A stretch of 64,000 nt of DNA from an uncultured Erythrobacter sp. (lineage in GTDB: Bacteria; Pseudomonadota; Alphaproteobacteria; Sphingomonadales; Sphingomonadaceae): contig CANKYI010000001.1 in the NCBI GenBank assembly GCA_947488085.1, positions 2,675,928 to 2,739,927 on the forward strand, written 5' to 3'. How positions within the stretch are numbered: position 1 is the first letter of the stretch; each line of letters opens with the position of its first letter. Made by a program: the position numbers and the translations under genes. This document shows positions 52,368-61,200 of this stretch, piece after piece. A model generated the notes under the pieces. That model was given only the letters and a program-made list of their open reading frames with translations. It was not told where the DNA came from and did not search any database.

Positions 52368-55300
52368 ATGAACTTTCGCAATATCTCTGCCTGGTCGATC
52401 CGCAATCCTGTGATCCCGCTGGTGTTTTTCACTGCTCTGACTCTGGCGGGCATTCTCAGCTTTATCCGTATGGATGTGGTCAACAACCCTGATATCGAAT
52501 TCCCCGGTGTTAGTGTTCAAATCTCACAGCCTGGTGCTGCTCCGACAGAGATTGAGAACCAGATCACGCAGCGCGTCGAAAGCGCGGTGCGTTCAATTAA
52601 CGGCGTCAATTCGATCAACTCCACGGCGAGCGAAGGCAGCTCATTCACCTTTGTCGAGTTTGAGATCGGCATCGATCCCAATGACGCGACTGCTGAAGTA
52701 AAGAACGCCGTAGACAGCATCAGAGGTAGCCTTCCCGATGGCATTTTGGAGCCGCGCATCCAGAAGGAGGACATTTCCGGAGGATTTCTAGGCATCTTCG
52801 TGGTCGAAGCCGACGATATGACCATCGAGCAGCTGAGCTGGTTTATCGATGACACGATCGCAAAGCGGCTGCTCGCGATTGAAGGCATGGCGGAGGTGAA
52901 CAGGTTTGCCGGTGTGGACCGGGAGATTGAGGTTGTGCTGGACCTGCCGCGGATCCAGGCGATTGGTGTCACGGCCAGCCAAATTAACAACGTCCTGCGT
53001 CAGGCTAATATCGATGCGGCTGGCGGTGCAACGGAGATCGGTGGCACCCGCCAATCGGTCCGGGTCTTGGGCAATTCGCAAACGGCATTTGAATTGGCGC
53101 AACGCCAGATTCAATTGGGCGATGGCCGAACTATCCGCCTGACCGATATTGCCACAGTGCGTGATGGCTTTTCGGAACGCACTTCAATCAGCAAAGTGCG
53201 CGATCAAGAGGTCGTGAACTTCTCGATGAGCCGCGCTAAAGGGGCCTCTGACCTTGCGGTCTACGAGCAGGCATTGGCCGAGATCGAAGCCATTGAGGCG
53301 GAGAACCCCGGTGTGCGCTTCATCCCGCTGCTTAACACGGTCCAATATACCGAAGAGCAATATACAAGCTCGATGGCTGCCATGATCGAAGGCGCGGTGC
53401 TCGCAGTTATCGTGGTGTTCTTCTTCCTGCGCGATTGGCGCGCGACGTTGATTTCATCGGTTGCGATACCGTTGTCGGCAATCCCGACCTTCTGGTTCAT
53501 GGATTTGCTTGGCTTCAACCTCAATCAATTGTCCCTGCTCGCATTGGCACTGGTCGCTGGCGTGTTGGTCGATGATGCAATTGTCGAGATTGAGAACATT
53601 GTGCGGCATATGCGCATGGGCAAAACCGCCTATCAGGCCAGTATTGATGCGGCTGATGAGATCGGCCTGCCAGTGGTCGCGACCAGTTTCTGTATTGTCG
53701 CGGTGTTCCTGCCAGTCGGATTGATGCCCGGTATTTCGGGTCAGTTCTTCAAAAACTTTGGAATCACGGTGGTGATTGCGGTGTTGATGAGCCTTGCAGT
53801 CGCTCGCATGATTACGCCGATGCTCGCAGCCTATTTCCTGCGCGCGCAGGGCCATGCTGCTCATGGCGAGGGTCCGATCATGGACCGCTATATCGGTATC
53901 CTTCGTTGGACGTTGGAGCAGGACAAAGCCAAGACGATGCGCGCGGGTTATGACCATGTCGCGGCGAGGCCTTACTACTTCTTGCTATGTGCGGCATTTG
54001 CGGTTGGCGCAGCCTATTTCATCACAACCAATATGATCATGGCAGAAGGCGCCGGAGTTCTTGGCGGATTGTTCGGATCGGTTGCTCTGCTGGTTGGCAT
54101 ACCGATGGCTTATTTCGTCGGTTTGCTTGTGACCGCCATCTTGGGGTCGATCCCCGGCCTATTCTTGGACGGTAAGACCGGTTTCTTCGCTTGGTCTAAA
54201 TTCATGATGCGGCGCTTGTGGGCGAGGTTGTTTGATCACCGCGTCTGGATGCTGGGACTGGGTGTGTTCGCCTTGATCCTTACGGTGGCTCTATTCGCAA
54301 TCACCCCTGCGCAATTCCAGCCTTTGACCGATGACAACAACAGCCGCGTCGAAATCGAGATGGTGCCGGGCACTACGCTTGAGACGACGGAGCGGGTCGC
54401 GGACGAAGTGACCGCGATTCTCTATGAACAACCCGAGGTAGAATTATCACTCCTGCGCGTTCGTGAAGGCAATGCAACGCTGTTTGTGACGCTGAGTGAT
54501 GATCGCGAGAAGACTTCGATTGAGTTCGAGCGTGATCTTGCGCCAACGCTGGCAGCATTGCCTGATGCGCGCGTGCGCTTCGCGTCCCAATCGGGTGGTT
54601 TCGGCAGTGGCCGAGACATCACCATCATGCTCGCTGGGTCTGATCCAGATCTGCTTGAGCAAACCGCCGCGACTTTGGTCGAACAAATGCGCGGGATCGA
54701 CAAACTCGTGGCGCCGCGCATTAGCGCTGATCTCAACCGACCCGAAATTATCATCAAGCCGCGCGAAGCGGTGGCAGCGGAATTGGGCGTTACAACCGCC
54801 GCGCTCAGTCAGACCATCCGCATCGCAACTCTGGGAGAGATTGAGCAGAATTCAGCGCGCTTCTCTCTGTCTGATCGGCAAATCCCCATTCGCGTCAAGT
54901 TGCCCGAAGAATCGCGCGAAGACATGCGGACAATTGAAAATCTCCCTGTGCCCACGCGTTTTGGCGGTACAGTCCCGCTCGCCCGGGTTGCTGAAATCAC
55001 TTTTGGATCAGGGCCAACCGCGATCCAGCGCTACAATCAGAACCGCCGTGTTTTGATCGGTGCAGACTTGGCGCAAGGCGTCGTGTCGAGCGAAGCACAG
55101 GCGGAGATCGAGGAATTGGCGATCTTGCAAGATCTCCCACAGGGCGTGATTCGCGATGCTGTTGGTGAGGCGGAGTGGCAGGCTGAGCTGATTGAGAGCT
55201 TATTGATTGCGATTGTCGCCGGGTTCTTCCTGGTCTTCGCGGTGCTGGTGCTACTCTACAAGCGTTTGATGAGTCCGCTGGTCAATATGACCTCGCTGCT

Positions 55301-55868
55301 TCTTGCTCCTTTGGGAGGAATTTTCCTCGTCTGGGCGGTCGGACAACCGCAGAGTATGCCGGTCTATATCGGGGTGCTGCTGCTGCTGGGCATTGTGTCG
55401 AAGAACTCCATCCTTCTGATCGATTTTGCGATCGAGGAAATGGCCCTCGGCACACGAAAATTTGAAGCGATTATGGAAGCCGGGCACAAACGTGCACAGC
55501 CAATTGTGATGACGACCGTAGCCATGACCGCAGGCATGGTTCCAACGGCTCTATCCGGTGTTTTGGGCTCGGGTGATGGCGCATGGCGCGCACCAATGGG
55601 CACAATGGTGATTGGCGGGCTGATTGCATCGACGCTGTTGACCCTGTTGATTGTGCCCGCTGGCTTCAGTCTGGCAGACGGAATTGAGCGGCGACTTGGC
55701 CCTTGGCTTCGTGAGCGGATGCTGACCTATAAACCGGGCGATGATGGCAATCCTGTCCCGCCAGAACCTTTGCCAGATGGTCCAAGGCCCGGTATTGGTG
55801 GAGCCGATCCAGCGCCTGCCGCCACTCCTGCGACACGCCTGCCACCGGGTGCAGAGCCTGCGGAATAG
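52368..55868 (+). CDS. RND efflux permease with extra hydrophobic insertion
   Basis: A 1166-residue inner-membrane proton-driven pump. N-terminal SIRNPVIPLVFFTALTLAGI, PGAAPTEIENQIT, the TM4 proton-relay segment ALVAGVLVDDAIVEIENI (Asp pair) and C-terminal LLGIVSKNSILLIDFAIEE are standard HAE1-type features. It is about 120 residues longer than AcrB-size relatives. Part of this is a hydrophobic insertion at about residues 535–595 (LLCAAFAVGAAYFI and GGLFGSVALLVGIPMAYFVGL), between TM6 and TM7, and part is a Pro-rich C-terminal tail (PVPPEPLPDGP, ATRLPPGAE). It works with the preceding adaptor. Drug, solvent or metabolite export cannot be distinguished. Confidence 0.93.
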   Translation: MNFRNISAWSIRNPVIPLVFFTALTLAGILSFIRMDVVNNPDIEFPGVSVQISQPGAAPTEIENQITQRVESAVRSINGVNSINSTASEGSSFTFVEFEIGIDPNDATAEVKNAVDSIRGSLPDGILEPRIQKEDISGGFLGIFVVEADDMTIEQLSWFIDDTIAKRLLAIEGMAEVNRFAGVDREIEVVLDLPRIQAIGVTASQINNVLRQANIDAAGGATEIGGTRQSVRVLGNSQTAFELAQRQIQLGDGRTIRLTDIATVRDGFSERTSISKVRDQEVVNFSMSRAKGASDLAVYEQALAEIEAIEAENPGVRFIPLLNTVQYTEEQYTSSMAAMIEGAVLAVIVVFFFLRDWRATLISSVAIPLSAIPTFWFMDLLGFNLNQLSLLALALVAGVLVDDAIVEIENIVRHMRMGKTAYQASIDAADEIGLPVVATSFCIVAVFLPVGLMPGISGQFFKNFGITVVIAVLMSLAVARMITPMLAAYFLRAQGHAAHGEGPIMDRYIGILRWTLEQDKAKTMRAGYDHVAARPYYFLLCAAFAVGAAYFITTNMIMAEGAGVLGGLFGSVALLVGIPMAYFVGLLVTAILGSIPGLFLDGKTGFFAWSKFMMRRLWARLFDHRVWMLGLGVFALILTVALFAITPAQFQPLTDDNNSRVEIEMVPGTTLETTERVADEVTAILYEQPEVELSLLRVREGNATLFVTLSDDREKTSIEFERDLAPTLAALPDARVRFASQSGGFGSGRDITIMLAGSDPDLLEQTAATLVEQMRGIDKLVAPRISADLNRPEIIIKPREAVAAELGVTTAALSQTIRIATLGEIEQNSARFSLSDRQIPIRVKLPEESREDMRTIENLPVPTRFGGTVPLARVAEITFGSGPTAIQRYNQNRRVLIGADLAQGVVSSEAQAEIEELAILQDLPQGVIRDAVGEAEWQAELIESLLIAIVAGFFLVFAVLVLLYKRLMSPLVNMTSLLLAPLGGIFLVWAVGQPQSMPVYIGVLLLLGIVSKNSILLIDFAIEEMALGTRKFEAIMEAGHKRAQPIVMTTVAMTAGMVPTALSGVLGSGDGAWRAPMGTMVIGGLIASTLLTLLIVPAGFSLADGIERRLGPWLRERMLTYKPGDDGNPVPPEPLPDGPRPGIGGADPAPAATPATRLPPGAEPAE

Positions 55869-55928
55869 GGCCCCTGACCGGCTCCAAGGCGTGACCTTTT
55901 TCGCCAGTTCGGGCAGATAGCTGCTGCT

Positions 55929-57218
55929 ATGGAAATTGCACAACCCATCCCTGCGAAGTTCGGCGGTGCACCGCTGACGGCAGACCGTGCTCGGCGGATG
56001 CGCTGGACCGCGACTGGGATGCTCGCGGCCATGGCTGTGCTGTTTTTCACCACGCATGGTTTGGTCGGCGATCATCCCGCTTGGGGCTATGTTAATGCGT
56101 TTGCAGAGGCTGCGATGGTCGGCGGATTGGCAGACTGGTTTGCGGTAACAGCGCTATTCCGTCACCCATTGGGCCTGCCAATCCCGCACACTGCGATCAT
56201 TCCGATGAACAAGGACCGGATTGCGGACACGATGGCGCAGTTCCTGCAGGAGAACTTTCTAACGCCAGCAGTCGTTGCGCGGCGCATGGCAGGCATGAAT
56301 GTCGCGCGCGCTTTGGGCGATTTTCTGGTCGCCAGTCCCGATCAATCCGGCAATGACGCGCGCTCCCGCATCACAAGCGGGGCGGCGGAAATGTTGGCCG
56401 AAGTGCTCGAATCGCTCGATCCGGATAGACTTGGCAATCAGGTTCGCACCGGACTGGGCGGGCAATTGCAAAAGCTGGATGTGTCGCCCCTAGCGGGAAG
56501 AATGCTCGAAAGCGCGATGGCCGATAGGCGGCATTTGCCTCTGATCGATGGTTTTGTTCGCTGGGCTGGGCTGACATTGGAGGATAATGAAGAGACGGTC
56601 CGCGACATCATTCACACGCGGGTAGCGGGCGTGCTGCGCTGGGCCGGAATTGACAAGACGATCTCGTCCAATGTGCTCGATGGGCTCTACAAATTGTTGG
56701 CTGAGGTGCTCATTGATCCGGACCATCCTTTGCGAAGCAAGGTGGAGGAGGGTTTGCAGAAACTCGCCCAAGATCTGCAGCATGATCCCGAAACGCGCGA
56801 GCGGGTTGAGGAAATGAAGCGAGACCTGCTTGAAAATCCTGCCGTTGCCGAATGGTGGATGGGCGTCTGGGAGCGTATGCGCCAATCACTTATTCGACGC
56901 GCACGTGAAGCGGATACAGAATTGGGCAGCGATATGCGCAATGGCCTTGCCGATCTGGGCGAGGCGTTGAAGCAGGATGAGCGCCTGCAAGAGCAGATCA
57001 ACCGCTTTGCTCGCCGTACTTTGGTCGGTGTTGCTACCCGCTATGGCAGCGGGATTGTAAAGCTGGTTTCGGAAACGGTGAAACGTTGGGACGCAACGAC
57101 AATCACTGGTCGGATTGAAAATGCGGTTGGCCGCGACCTTCAATTCATCCGCATCAACGGGACACTGGTTGGCGGTTTGGTGGGCATGTTGCTGCACTTC
57201 ATCGTGAGTTTTATGTAG
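55929..57218 (+). CDS. DUF445 (YjiN-like) membrane protein
   Basis: A 429-residue DUF445 protein. It has an N-terminal transmembrane helix (TATGMLAAMAVLFFTTHGLV), the family's best conserved segment AFAEAAMVGGLADWFAVTALFRHPLGLPIPHTAIIP, long helical repeats, and a C-terminal helix (INGTLVGGLVGMLLHFIVSFM). Function is unknown; the shape suggests an envelope-spanning helical protein. It lies 60 bases after the RND permease stop and could be on the same transcript, and converges with a broken TonB-domain gene. Confidence 0.9.
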   Translation: MEIAQPIPAKFGGAPLTADRARRMRWTATGMLAAMAVLFFTTHGLVGDHPAWGYVNAFAEAAMVGGLADWFAVTALFRHPLGLPIPHTAIIPMNKDRIADTMAQFLQENFLTPAVVARRMAGMNVARALGDFLVASPDQSGNDARSRITSGAAEMLAEVLESLDPDRLGNQVRTGLGGQLQKLDVSPLAGRMLESAMADRRHLPLIDGFVRWAGLTLEDNEETVRDIIHTRVAGVLRWAGIDKTISSNVLDGLYKLLAEVLIDPDHPLRSKVEEGLQKLAQDLQHDPETRERVEEMKRDLLENPAVAEWWMGVWERMRQSLIRRAREADTELGSDMRNGLADLGEALKQDERLQEQINRFARRTLVGVATRYGSGIVKLVSETVKRWDATTITGRIENAVGRDLQFIRINGTLVGGLVGMLLHFIVSFM

Positions 57219-57246
57219 CGATGACGCGTAAAGCAGCTCTGGCATC

Positions 57247-58173
57247 TCACCGAATGGTGAATATGACCGAGTAGAAGTAGTATGAGGGCACCGCGTCTCC
57301 TTCGGCATTGCGCGCTGGCTCAAATTCAGCGCGTCTCAAGAGGCCGCGGCACACAGCATCGTCAAATAACTGCGGCTTGTTGGACCCAATGACGAAGCAA
57401 GAGCTGGCCCTGCCCTGTGTGTTGACGGTGAGGCGAACGTCAATCTGTCCCTGCATCCCAGCGCTGACCAAATAGGCAGGGTAGTCAGAGCGCTTTAGCC
57501 AATCATCCTGATCAATCGCGATCGGGGCAATAGCTTCACCTGACAGCGGGCGGCCCGCTTCGGATAGGAAGACGGAGAGTTTGGCTCCGCACAATGCAAG
57601 GAAAGAATAGGGATCAGCAAAAGAGCCGAGCTCAAGCGTTAATGGCTCGACCAAGGCCGTGCGTAGCCGTAGAGTTTCAATGTCCGCGGCCTTGGTTCGA
57701 TCGATCTCTATTTCAGGTGCAGCGCTCCGGGCGTCGCGCCCCTATTCAGGTTGAATCACTGTCACCCCATACATTCGCATCACCGGGCGTCCGCGGCTGG
57801 AGGTCGCAGGAATGAAACTACGAATAATCTCAGGATCCTCACCAAACTGGATACGCACGCCGCGACCATAAGGATTGCGCAGCGGACGGCCGATCAATGT
57901 GAGGTTGTAAATGCTCTCTTCCCCGCCCTGCTCAATCCACAAAGTGGTGCGGTCCTCCTCTGCACCAAACACGCGGCTTGCACGGCAGCGATCGTCGAAT
58001 TCGCGATACCGCCACTCCGTTGACGGCGCGAGGACAAGATCATCAGCTTTCGCTGGCCCTGCTGTAACTATGACCGCGAGCCCTATTGCGAATCCGAAGA
58101 GAATTCGTCCGGCATTTTTCAACATAAAGAGAACCCCCGCCGCGCAGATTAGCGCAGCAGAGGCCTCTTTCAA
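57247..58173 (-). pseudogene. TonB-domain protein gene interrupted by an in-frame amber stop
   Basis: Two minus-strand open segments, 58173–57742 and 57741–57247, share one reading frame and are separated only by a TAG codon at 57744–57742. The first encodes a signal peptide (ATG 58125, MLKNAGRILFGFAIGL…) and a domain with SRVFGAEEDRTTLWIEQGG and PATSSRGRPVMRMYGVTVIQP. After the stop the frame continues PEIEIDRTKAADIETL, then EPLTLELGSFADPYSFLALC and a TonB C-terminal-like domain (YLVSAGMQGQIDVRLTVNTQGRASSCFVIGS, LLRRAEFEPARN). The whole would be about 290 residues with a normal sphingomonad layout for this family. A sequencing error, true pseudogene or readthrough all fit. If expressed, an internal TTG at 57654 could start a partial product. 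Confidence 0.8.
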
Positions 58174-58206
58174 GCTTGAGATTTTCGTGAGGTTCGGCCC
58201 TTCGGC

Positions 58207-59142
58207 TTAACCAAGCGCGCCGGTCAATTCGGGAACCGCATTATAGAGGTCCGCGACGAGGCCGATATCGGCAACCTGAAAGATCGGTGCGTCTTCATCC
58301 TTGTTGATGGCGATGATGACTTTGGAGTCTTTCATGCCCGCCAGATGCTGGATCGCGCCCGAAATACCGATGGCGATATAAACATCGGGTGCCACAATCT
58401 TGCCGGTTTGGCCGACTTGGTAATCGTTGGGGACATAGCCCGCATCAACTGCCGCGCGCGATGCGCCGATAGCCGCGCCGAGTTTGTCGGCCAGCGGGTT
58501 GATGACCTGCGCGAAGGTTTCGCTGTCTTTCAATGCACGTCCGCCAGACACAATGATCTTAGCGCTTGCGAGTTCAGGGCGATCGCCGCCATCGGCAACT
58601 TCGCGGCTGACAAAGCTGGAGAGCCCCGCATCGCCGGGACCGCTGGCGTCTTCGATTGTAGCTGAGCCGCCTTCGGTCGCTGCCTTGTCAAACGCTGTGC
58701 CGCGAACGGTGATCACCAGTTTGGGGTCGGAGGACTCGACGGTCGCAATCGCGTTGCCCGCATAGATCGGACGGGTGAAAGTCTTGCCGCCTTCGACCGA
58801 AAGGATGTCGGAGATTTGCATCACGTCCAAATGAGCTGCGACACGCGGTGCGATGTTCTTGCCCGATGTCGTGGCGGGTGCGAGGAACGCGTCATAGCTT
58901 TCCATCAACCCAGCCGCGAGCGGTGCGACGTTTTCAGCGAGGAAATCGCCATAGGCCGCGTCATCCGCTTTCAGAACCTTGGCAACGCCAGCGATTTTCG
59001 CAGCAGATTCTGCAACAGAGCCGCAATTGTGGCCGGCGACCAGTGCGTGAACTTCGCCCAGCTTGCCCGCGGCCGTCACCACGGCGAGGGTCGCATCATT
59101 GACCGATGAATTGTCGTGTTCGACGAGAACCAGAGTGTTCAT
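58207..59142 (-). CDS. etfA: Electron transfer flavoprotein, alpha subunit
   Basis: A 311-residue EtfA/FixB. The N-terminal domain I ([23 protein letters not shown]) is followed by the C-terminal FAD domain with [63 protein letters not shown] and [11 protein letters not shown], the family's FAD-binding signature. With EtfB it carries electrons from acyl-CoA and other dehydrogenases to ETF–quinone oxidoreductase. It starts 33 bases after the etfB stop. Confidence 0.95.
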   Translation of the reverse strand: MNTLVLVEHDNSSVNDATLAVVTAAGKLGEVHALVAGHNCGSVAESAAKIAGVAKVLKADDAAYGDFLAENVAPLAAGLMESYDAFLAPATTSGKNIAPRVAAHLDVMQISDILSVEGGKTFTRPIYAGNAIATVESSDPKLVITVRGTAFDKAATEGGSATIEDASGPGDAGLSSFVSREVADGGDRPELASAKIIVSGGRALKDSETFAQVINPLADKLGAAIGASRAAVDAGYVPNDYQVGQTGKIVAPDVYIAIGISGAIQHLAGMKDSKVIIAINKDEDAPIFQVADIGLVADLYNAVPELTGALG

Positions 59143-59175
59143 GTCTTTGCTTTCCTTTCCTGCTCGTGCCGTCGC

Positions 59176-59922
59176 TTATGCGATGCCGAGGGCTTTGATC
59201 TTTTCAACCAGTGCGGCAACGTCTTCGACCTTTTCACCGGCCTGACGGACCGGTGGTTCGGCGACATTGGTGGTGGTCAGGCGCGGCGCGATATCGACGC
59301 CGTAATCGGCAGGCGACTTGGCATCGAGCGGCTTTTTCTTCGCCTTCATAATATTCGGCAGCGAAGCGTAGCGTGGCTCATTCAGGCGCAAATCGGTTGT
59401 GACGATGGCTGGCAGCGACAGTTTGACCGTCTCCAGACCGCCGTCGATTTCGCGCTTCACAGCAACGCTATCACCATCCACTTCGACCGTGTTGGCAAAG
59501 GTCCCTTGCGGACGGCCCATCAATGCCGCGAGCATTTGGCCGGTTTGGTTGGAATCGTCCGAGATCGACTGTTTGCCTAGGACAATAAGGCCAGGTTGCT
59601 CTTCATCTGCAATCGCTTTGAGGATTTTGGCAACGGCGAGCGGCTCAACTTCTTCGTCGGTCTCCACCAAAATTGCGCGGTCTGCGCCCATGGCAAGAGC
59701 GGTGCGAAGCGTTTCCTGCGCTTTCGCAGGGCCCACAGAGACTGCGATGATTTCTTCGGCTTTGCCTGCCTCTTTGATCCGGATCGCTTCTTCGACAGCG
59801 ATTTCATCAAACGGGTTCATGCTCATTTTGACGTTCGCAAGATCAACGCCAGTGCCGTCGGCTTTGACCCGCGGCTTAACGTTGTAGTCGATCACCCGTT
59901 TGACGGGGACGAGGATTTTCAT
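59176..59922 (-). CDS. etfB: Electron transfer flavoprotein, beta subunit
   Basis: A 248-residue EtfB/FixA binding AMP. It begins [19 protein letters not shown] and contains [57 protein letters not shown] and the C-terminal signature [33 protein letters not shown] 59922 follows AGGAAGGAAA. It is the first gene of the etfBA operon and has a palindromic operator-like site 48–63 bases upstream. Confidence 0.96.
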   Translation of the reverse strand: MKILVPVKRVIDYNVKPRVKADGTGVDLANVKMSMNPFDEIAVEEAIRIKEAGKAEEIIAVSVGPAKAQETLRTALAMGADRAILVETDEEVEPLAVAKILKAIADEEQPGLIVLGKQSISDDSNQTGQMLAALMGRPQGTFANTVEVDGDSVAVKREIDGGLETVKLSLPAIVTTDLRLNEPRYASLPNIMKAKKKPLDAKSPADYGVDIAPRLTTTNVAEPPVRQAGEKVEDVAALVEKIKALGIA

Positions 59923-59969
59923 GGAGTTTCCTTCCTGTCGAATATTCTTAAACATCGCCCTAGCTCGCG

Positions 59970-59985
59970 TTTACGTAAACGTCAA
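59970..59985 (-). promoter_or_regulatory. Palindromic operator upstream of etfBA (LiuR/fatty-acid-regulator-like)
   Basis: The 16-base TTTACGTAAACGTCAA is an imperfect palindrome of the form TTkACGTwwACGTmAA. It overlaps a perfect 14-base palindrome (CGTTTACGTAAACG, 59968–59981) and is bracketed by CTAGCT/AGCTAG (59960–59965, 59985–59990). On the minus strand it covers a TTGACG that could be a -35 box. From memory it resembles the published LiuR (MerR-family) motif for branched-chain amino-acid and fatty-acid catabolism genes, whose regulons include etf genes; no regulator gene is in this window. Confidence 0.55.
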
Positions 59986-60095
59986 GCTAGACGCGCCTGC
60001 TCGTTGGACCAATGCGTGTCTGTATTGCGAGTTCCGCCTTGCCAACAACCGAAGCCCTCGTCCATCATCTTTAGTGCAAGTGGAGGAGCACCGTG

Positions 60096-60632
60096 ATGCA
60101 CTATTTTTCACATATCGCGCGCATGTTGGCTGCTGTGTTGGCGGCGCTGCTGGTGACAACAAATGTTTCTGCGCAGGAAACCCGTATCGGCGAAGAGGGA
60201 TTCGAATCGCCCTCCGCAACATTGGCGCAGCTTGATTGGCTGGTTGGCCAGTGGTCGGGCGACGGCATTGGCGGCGAACCGGCAATGGAGGGCTGGCTCC
60301 CGCCAACCGGACCGACAATGGTTGGTACATTCGTTCAAATGAATGCGGATGGCACCATCATGTTTTCTGAGCACATGTATCTGACGCAGGAGGAGGGCTC
60401 GCTCGCGCTCAAGGTGAAGCACTTCAACGCGGACTTCACTGGATGGGAGGAAAAGGACGACATGCTCAATTTTCGCCTCGTTGCGCTTGAACCGTGTGCC
60501 GCTTACTTCAATGCACTGACTCTGCGCTGCGCCGATGCGAGCAAGCCCGGCGAAGGGCTTGTCGCAGCGGTACGCATGCAGTCAGGTGAGGAGCTGGTGT
60601 TTCGGTTTGGTCAGCTGGAACAACCGCGATGA
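60096..60632 (+). CDS. DUF6265 family secreted protein (first copy)
   Basis: A 178-residue protein with a signal peptide (MHYFSHIARMLAAVLAALLV…, cleavage near VSA-QE). The mature domain shows the DUF6265 pattern: LAQLDWLVGQWSGDGIGG, EGWLPPTGPTMVGTFVQM, LALKVKHFNADFTGWEEKD and FRLVALEPCAAYF. Function unknown; the fold is probably a lipocalin-like barrel. Either GTG 60093 or ATG 60096 starts it, after GGAGGAGC. Its stop overlaps the next paralogue by four bases (ATGA). Confidence 0.85.
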   Translation: MHYFSHIARMLAAVLAALLVTTNVSAQETRIGEEGFESPSATLAQLDWLVGQWSGDGIGGEPAMEGWLPPTGPTMVGTFVQMNADGTIMFSEHMYLTQEEGSLALKVKHFNADFTGWEEKDDMLNFRLVALEPCAAYFNALTLRCADASKPGEGLVAAVRMQSGEELVFRFGQLEQPR

Positions 60633-61159
60633 AAAGTGCATTCCCGACATTGCTCCTGTTTTTTGCATCCACTGGATCACCACTAGCCGCACAGGAGCCT
60701 TCGCCACTCGCCCAATCTCAATCTACCTCACCCGAAGCCTCGCTTGAGGATGTGCGCTGGCTGATAGGAGGTTGGGAGGGTTACGACACAGAAGGCGACC
60801 GTGTGGTCGAGAACTGGCGCGCCCCAATCGGTGGTCTGATGGTTGGGACGTTCATTCAAACTGCACGCAATGCGGCGGGCGCTGAGGTTGTAGAGGCGAC
60901 CGAACACATGCATCTGTGGGAAGAAGACGGCACGCTCAAGTTCGCATCCATGAGCATTGAGATCGGCTCTGAGCCAATCATTGGACCACGCACCGTCACC
61001 GCTATCGAACCGTGTGCGATCCACTTTGACGATATGGTCATGCAATGCCGGGATTCGGCCGATCCCGCGGCGGGGTTGATTGTCACTTATGGAGAGGACG
61101 ATCCGAAGGCAGGCGCTCGTCAGTATGTCATTATGTATGAAAAGGCGGGCGACAACTAA
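60629..61159 (+). CDS. DUF6265-like secreted protein (second copy)
   Basis: A 176-residue paralogue of the preceding protein: signal peptide MKSAFPTLLLFFASTGSPLA, then VRWLIGGWEGYDTEGD, NWRAPIGGLMVGTFIQT, TLKFASMSIEIGSE and TVTAIEPCAIHFDDMVMQCRDS. Both copies keep the C-terminal cysteine pair (EPCA … C), so a disulfide is likely. The tandem arrangement with a four-base overlap points to duplication and joint expression. Its TAA stop sits in the loop of the terminator hairpin. Confidence 0.82.
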   Translation: MKSAFPTLLLFFASTGSPLAAQEPSPLAQSQSTSPEASLEDVRWLIGGWEGYDTEGDRVVENWRAPIGGLMVGTFIQTARNAAGAEVVEATEHMHLWEEDGTLKFASMSIEIGSEPIIGPRTVTAIEPCAIHFDDMVMQCRDSADPAAGLIVTYGEDDPKAGARQYVIMYEKAGDN

Positions 61160-61173
61160 GTTGCGCCCGCCTT
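61142..61173. terminator. Terminator hairpin with a stop codon in its loop, between DUF6265 pair and sucC
   Basis: AAGGCGGGCGACAAC and GTTGCGCCCGCCTTT form a strong GC-rich stem (one bulged base) around the loop TAA, which is the stop codon of the second DUF6265 gene. The A and T ends allow use on both strands, serving the convergent sucC as well. Confidence 0.8.
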
Positions 61174-61200
61174 TCAAAACAAAAACATAGGAGGAGGGAA

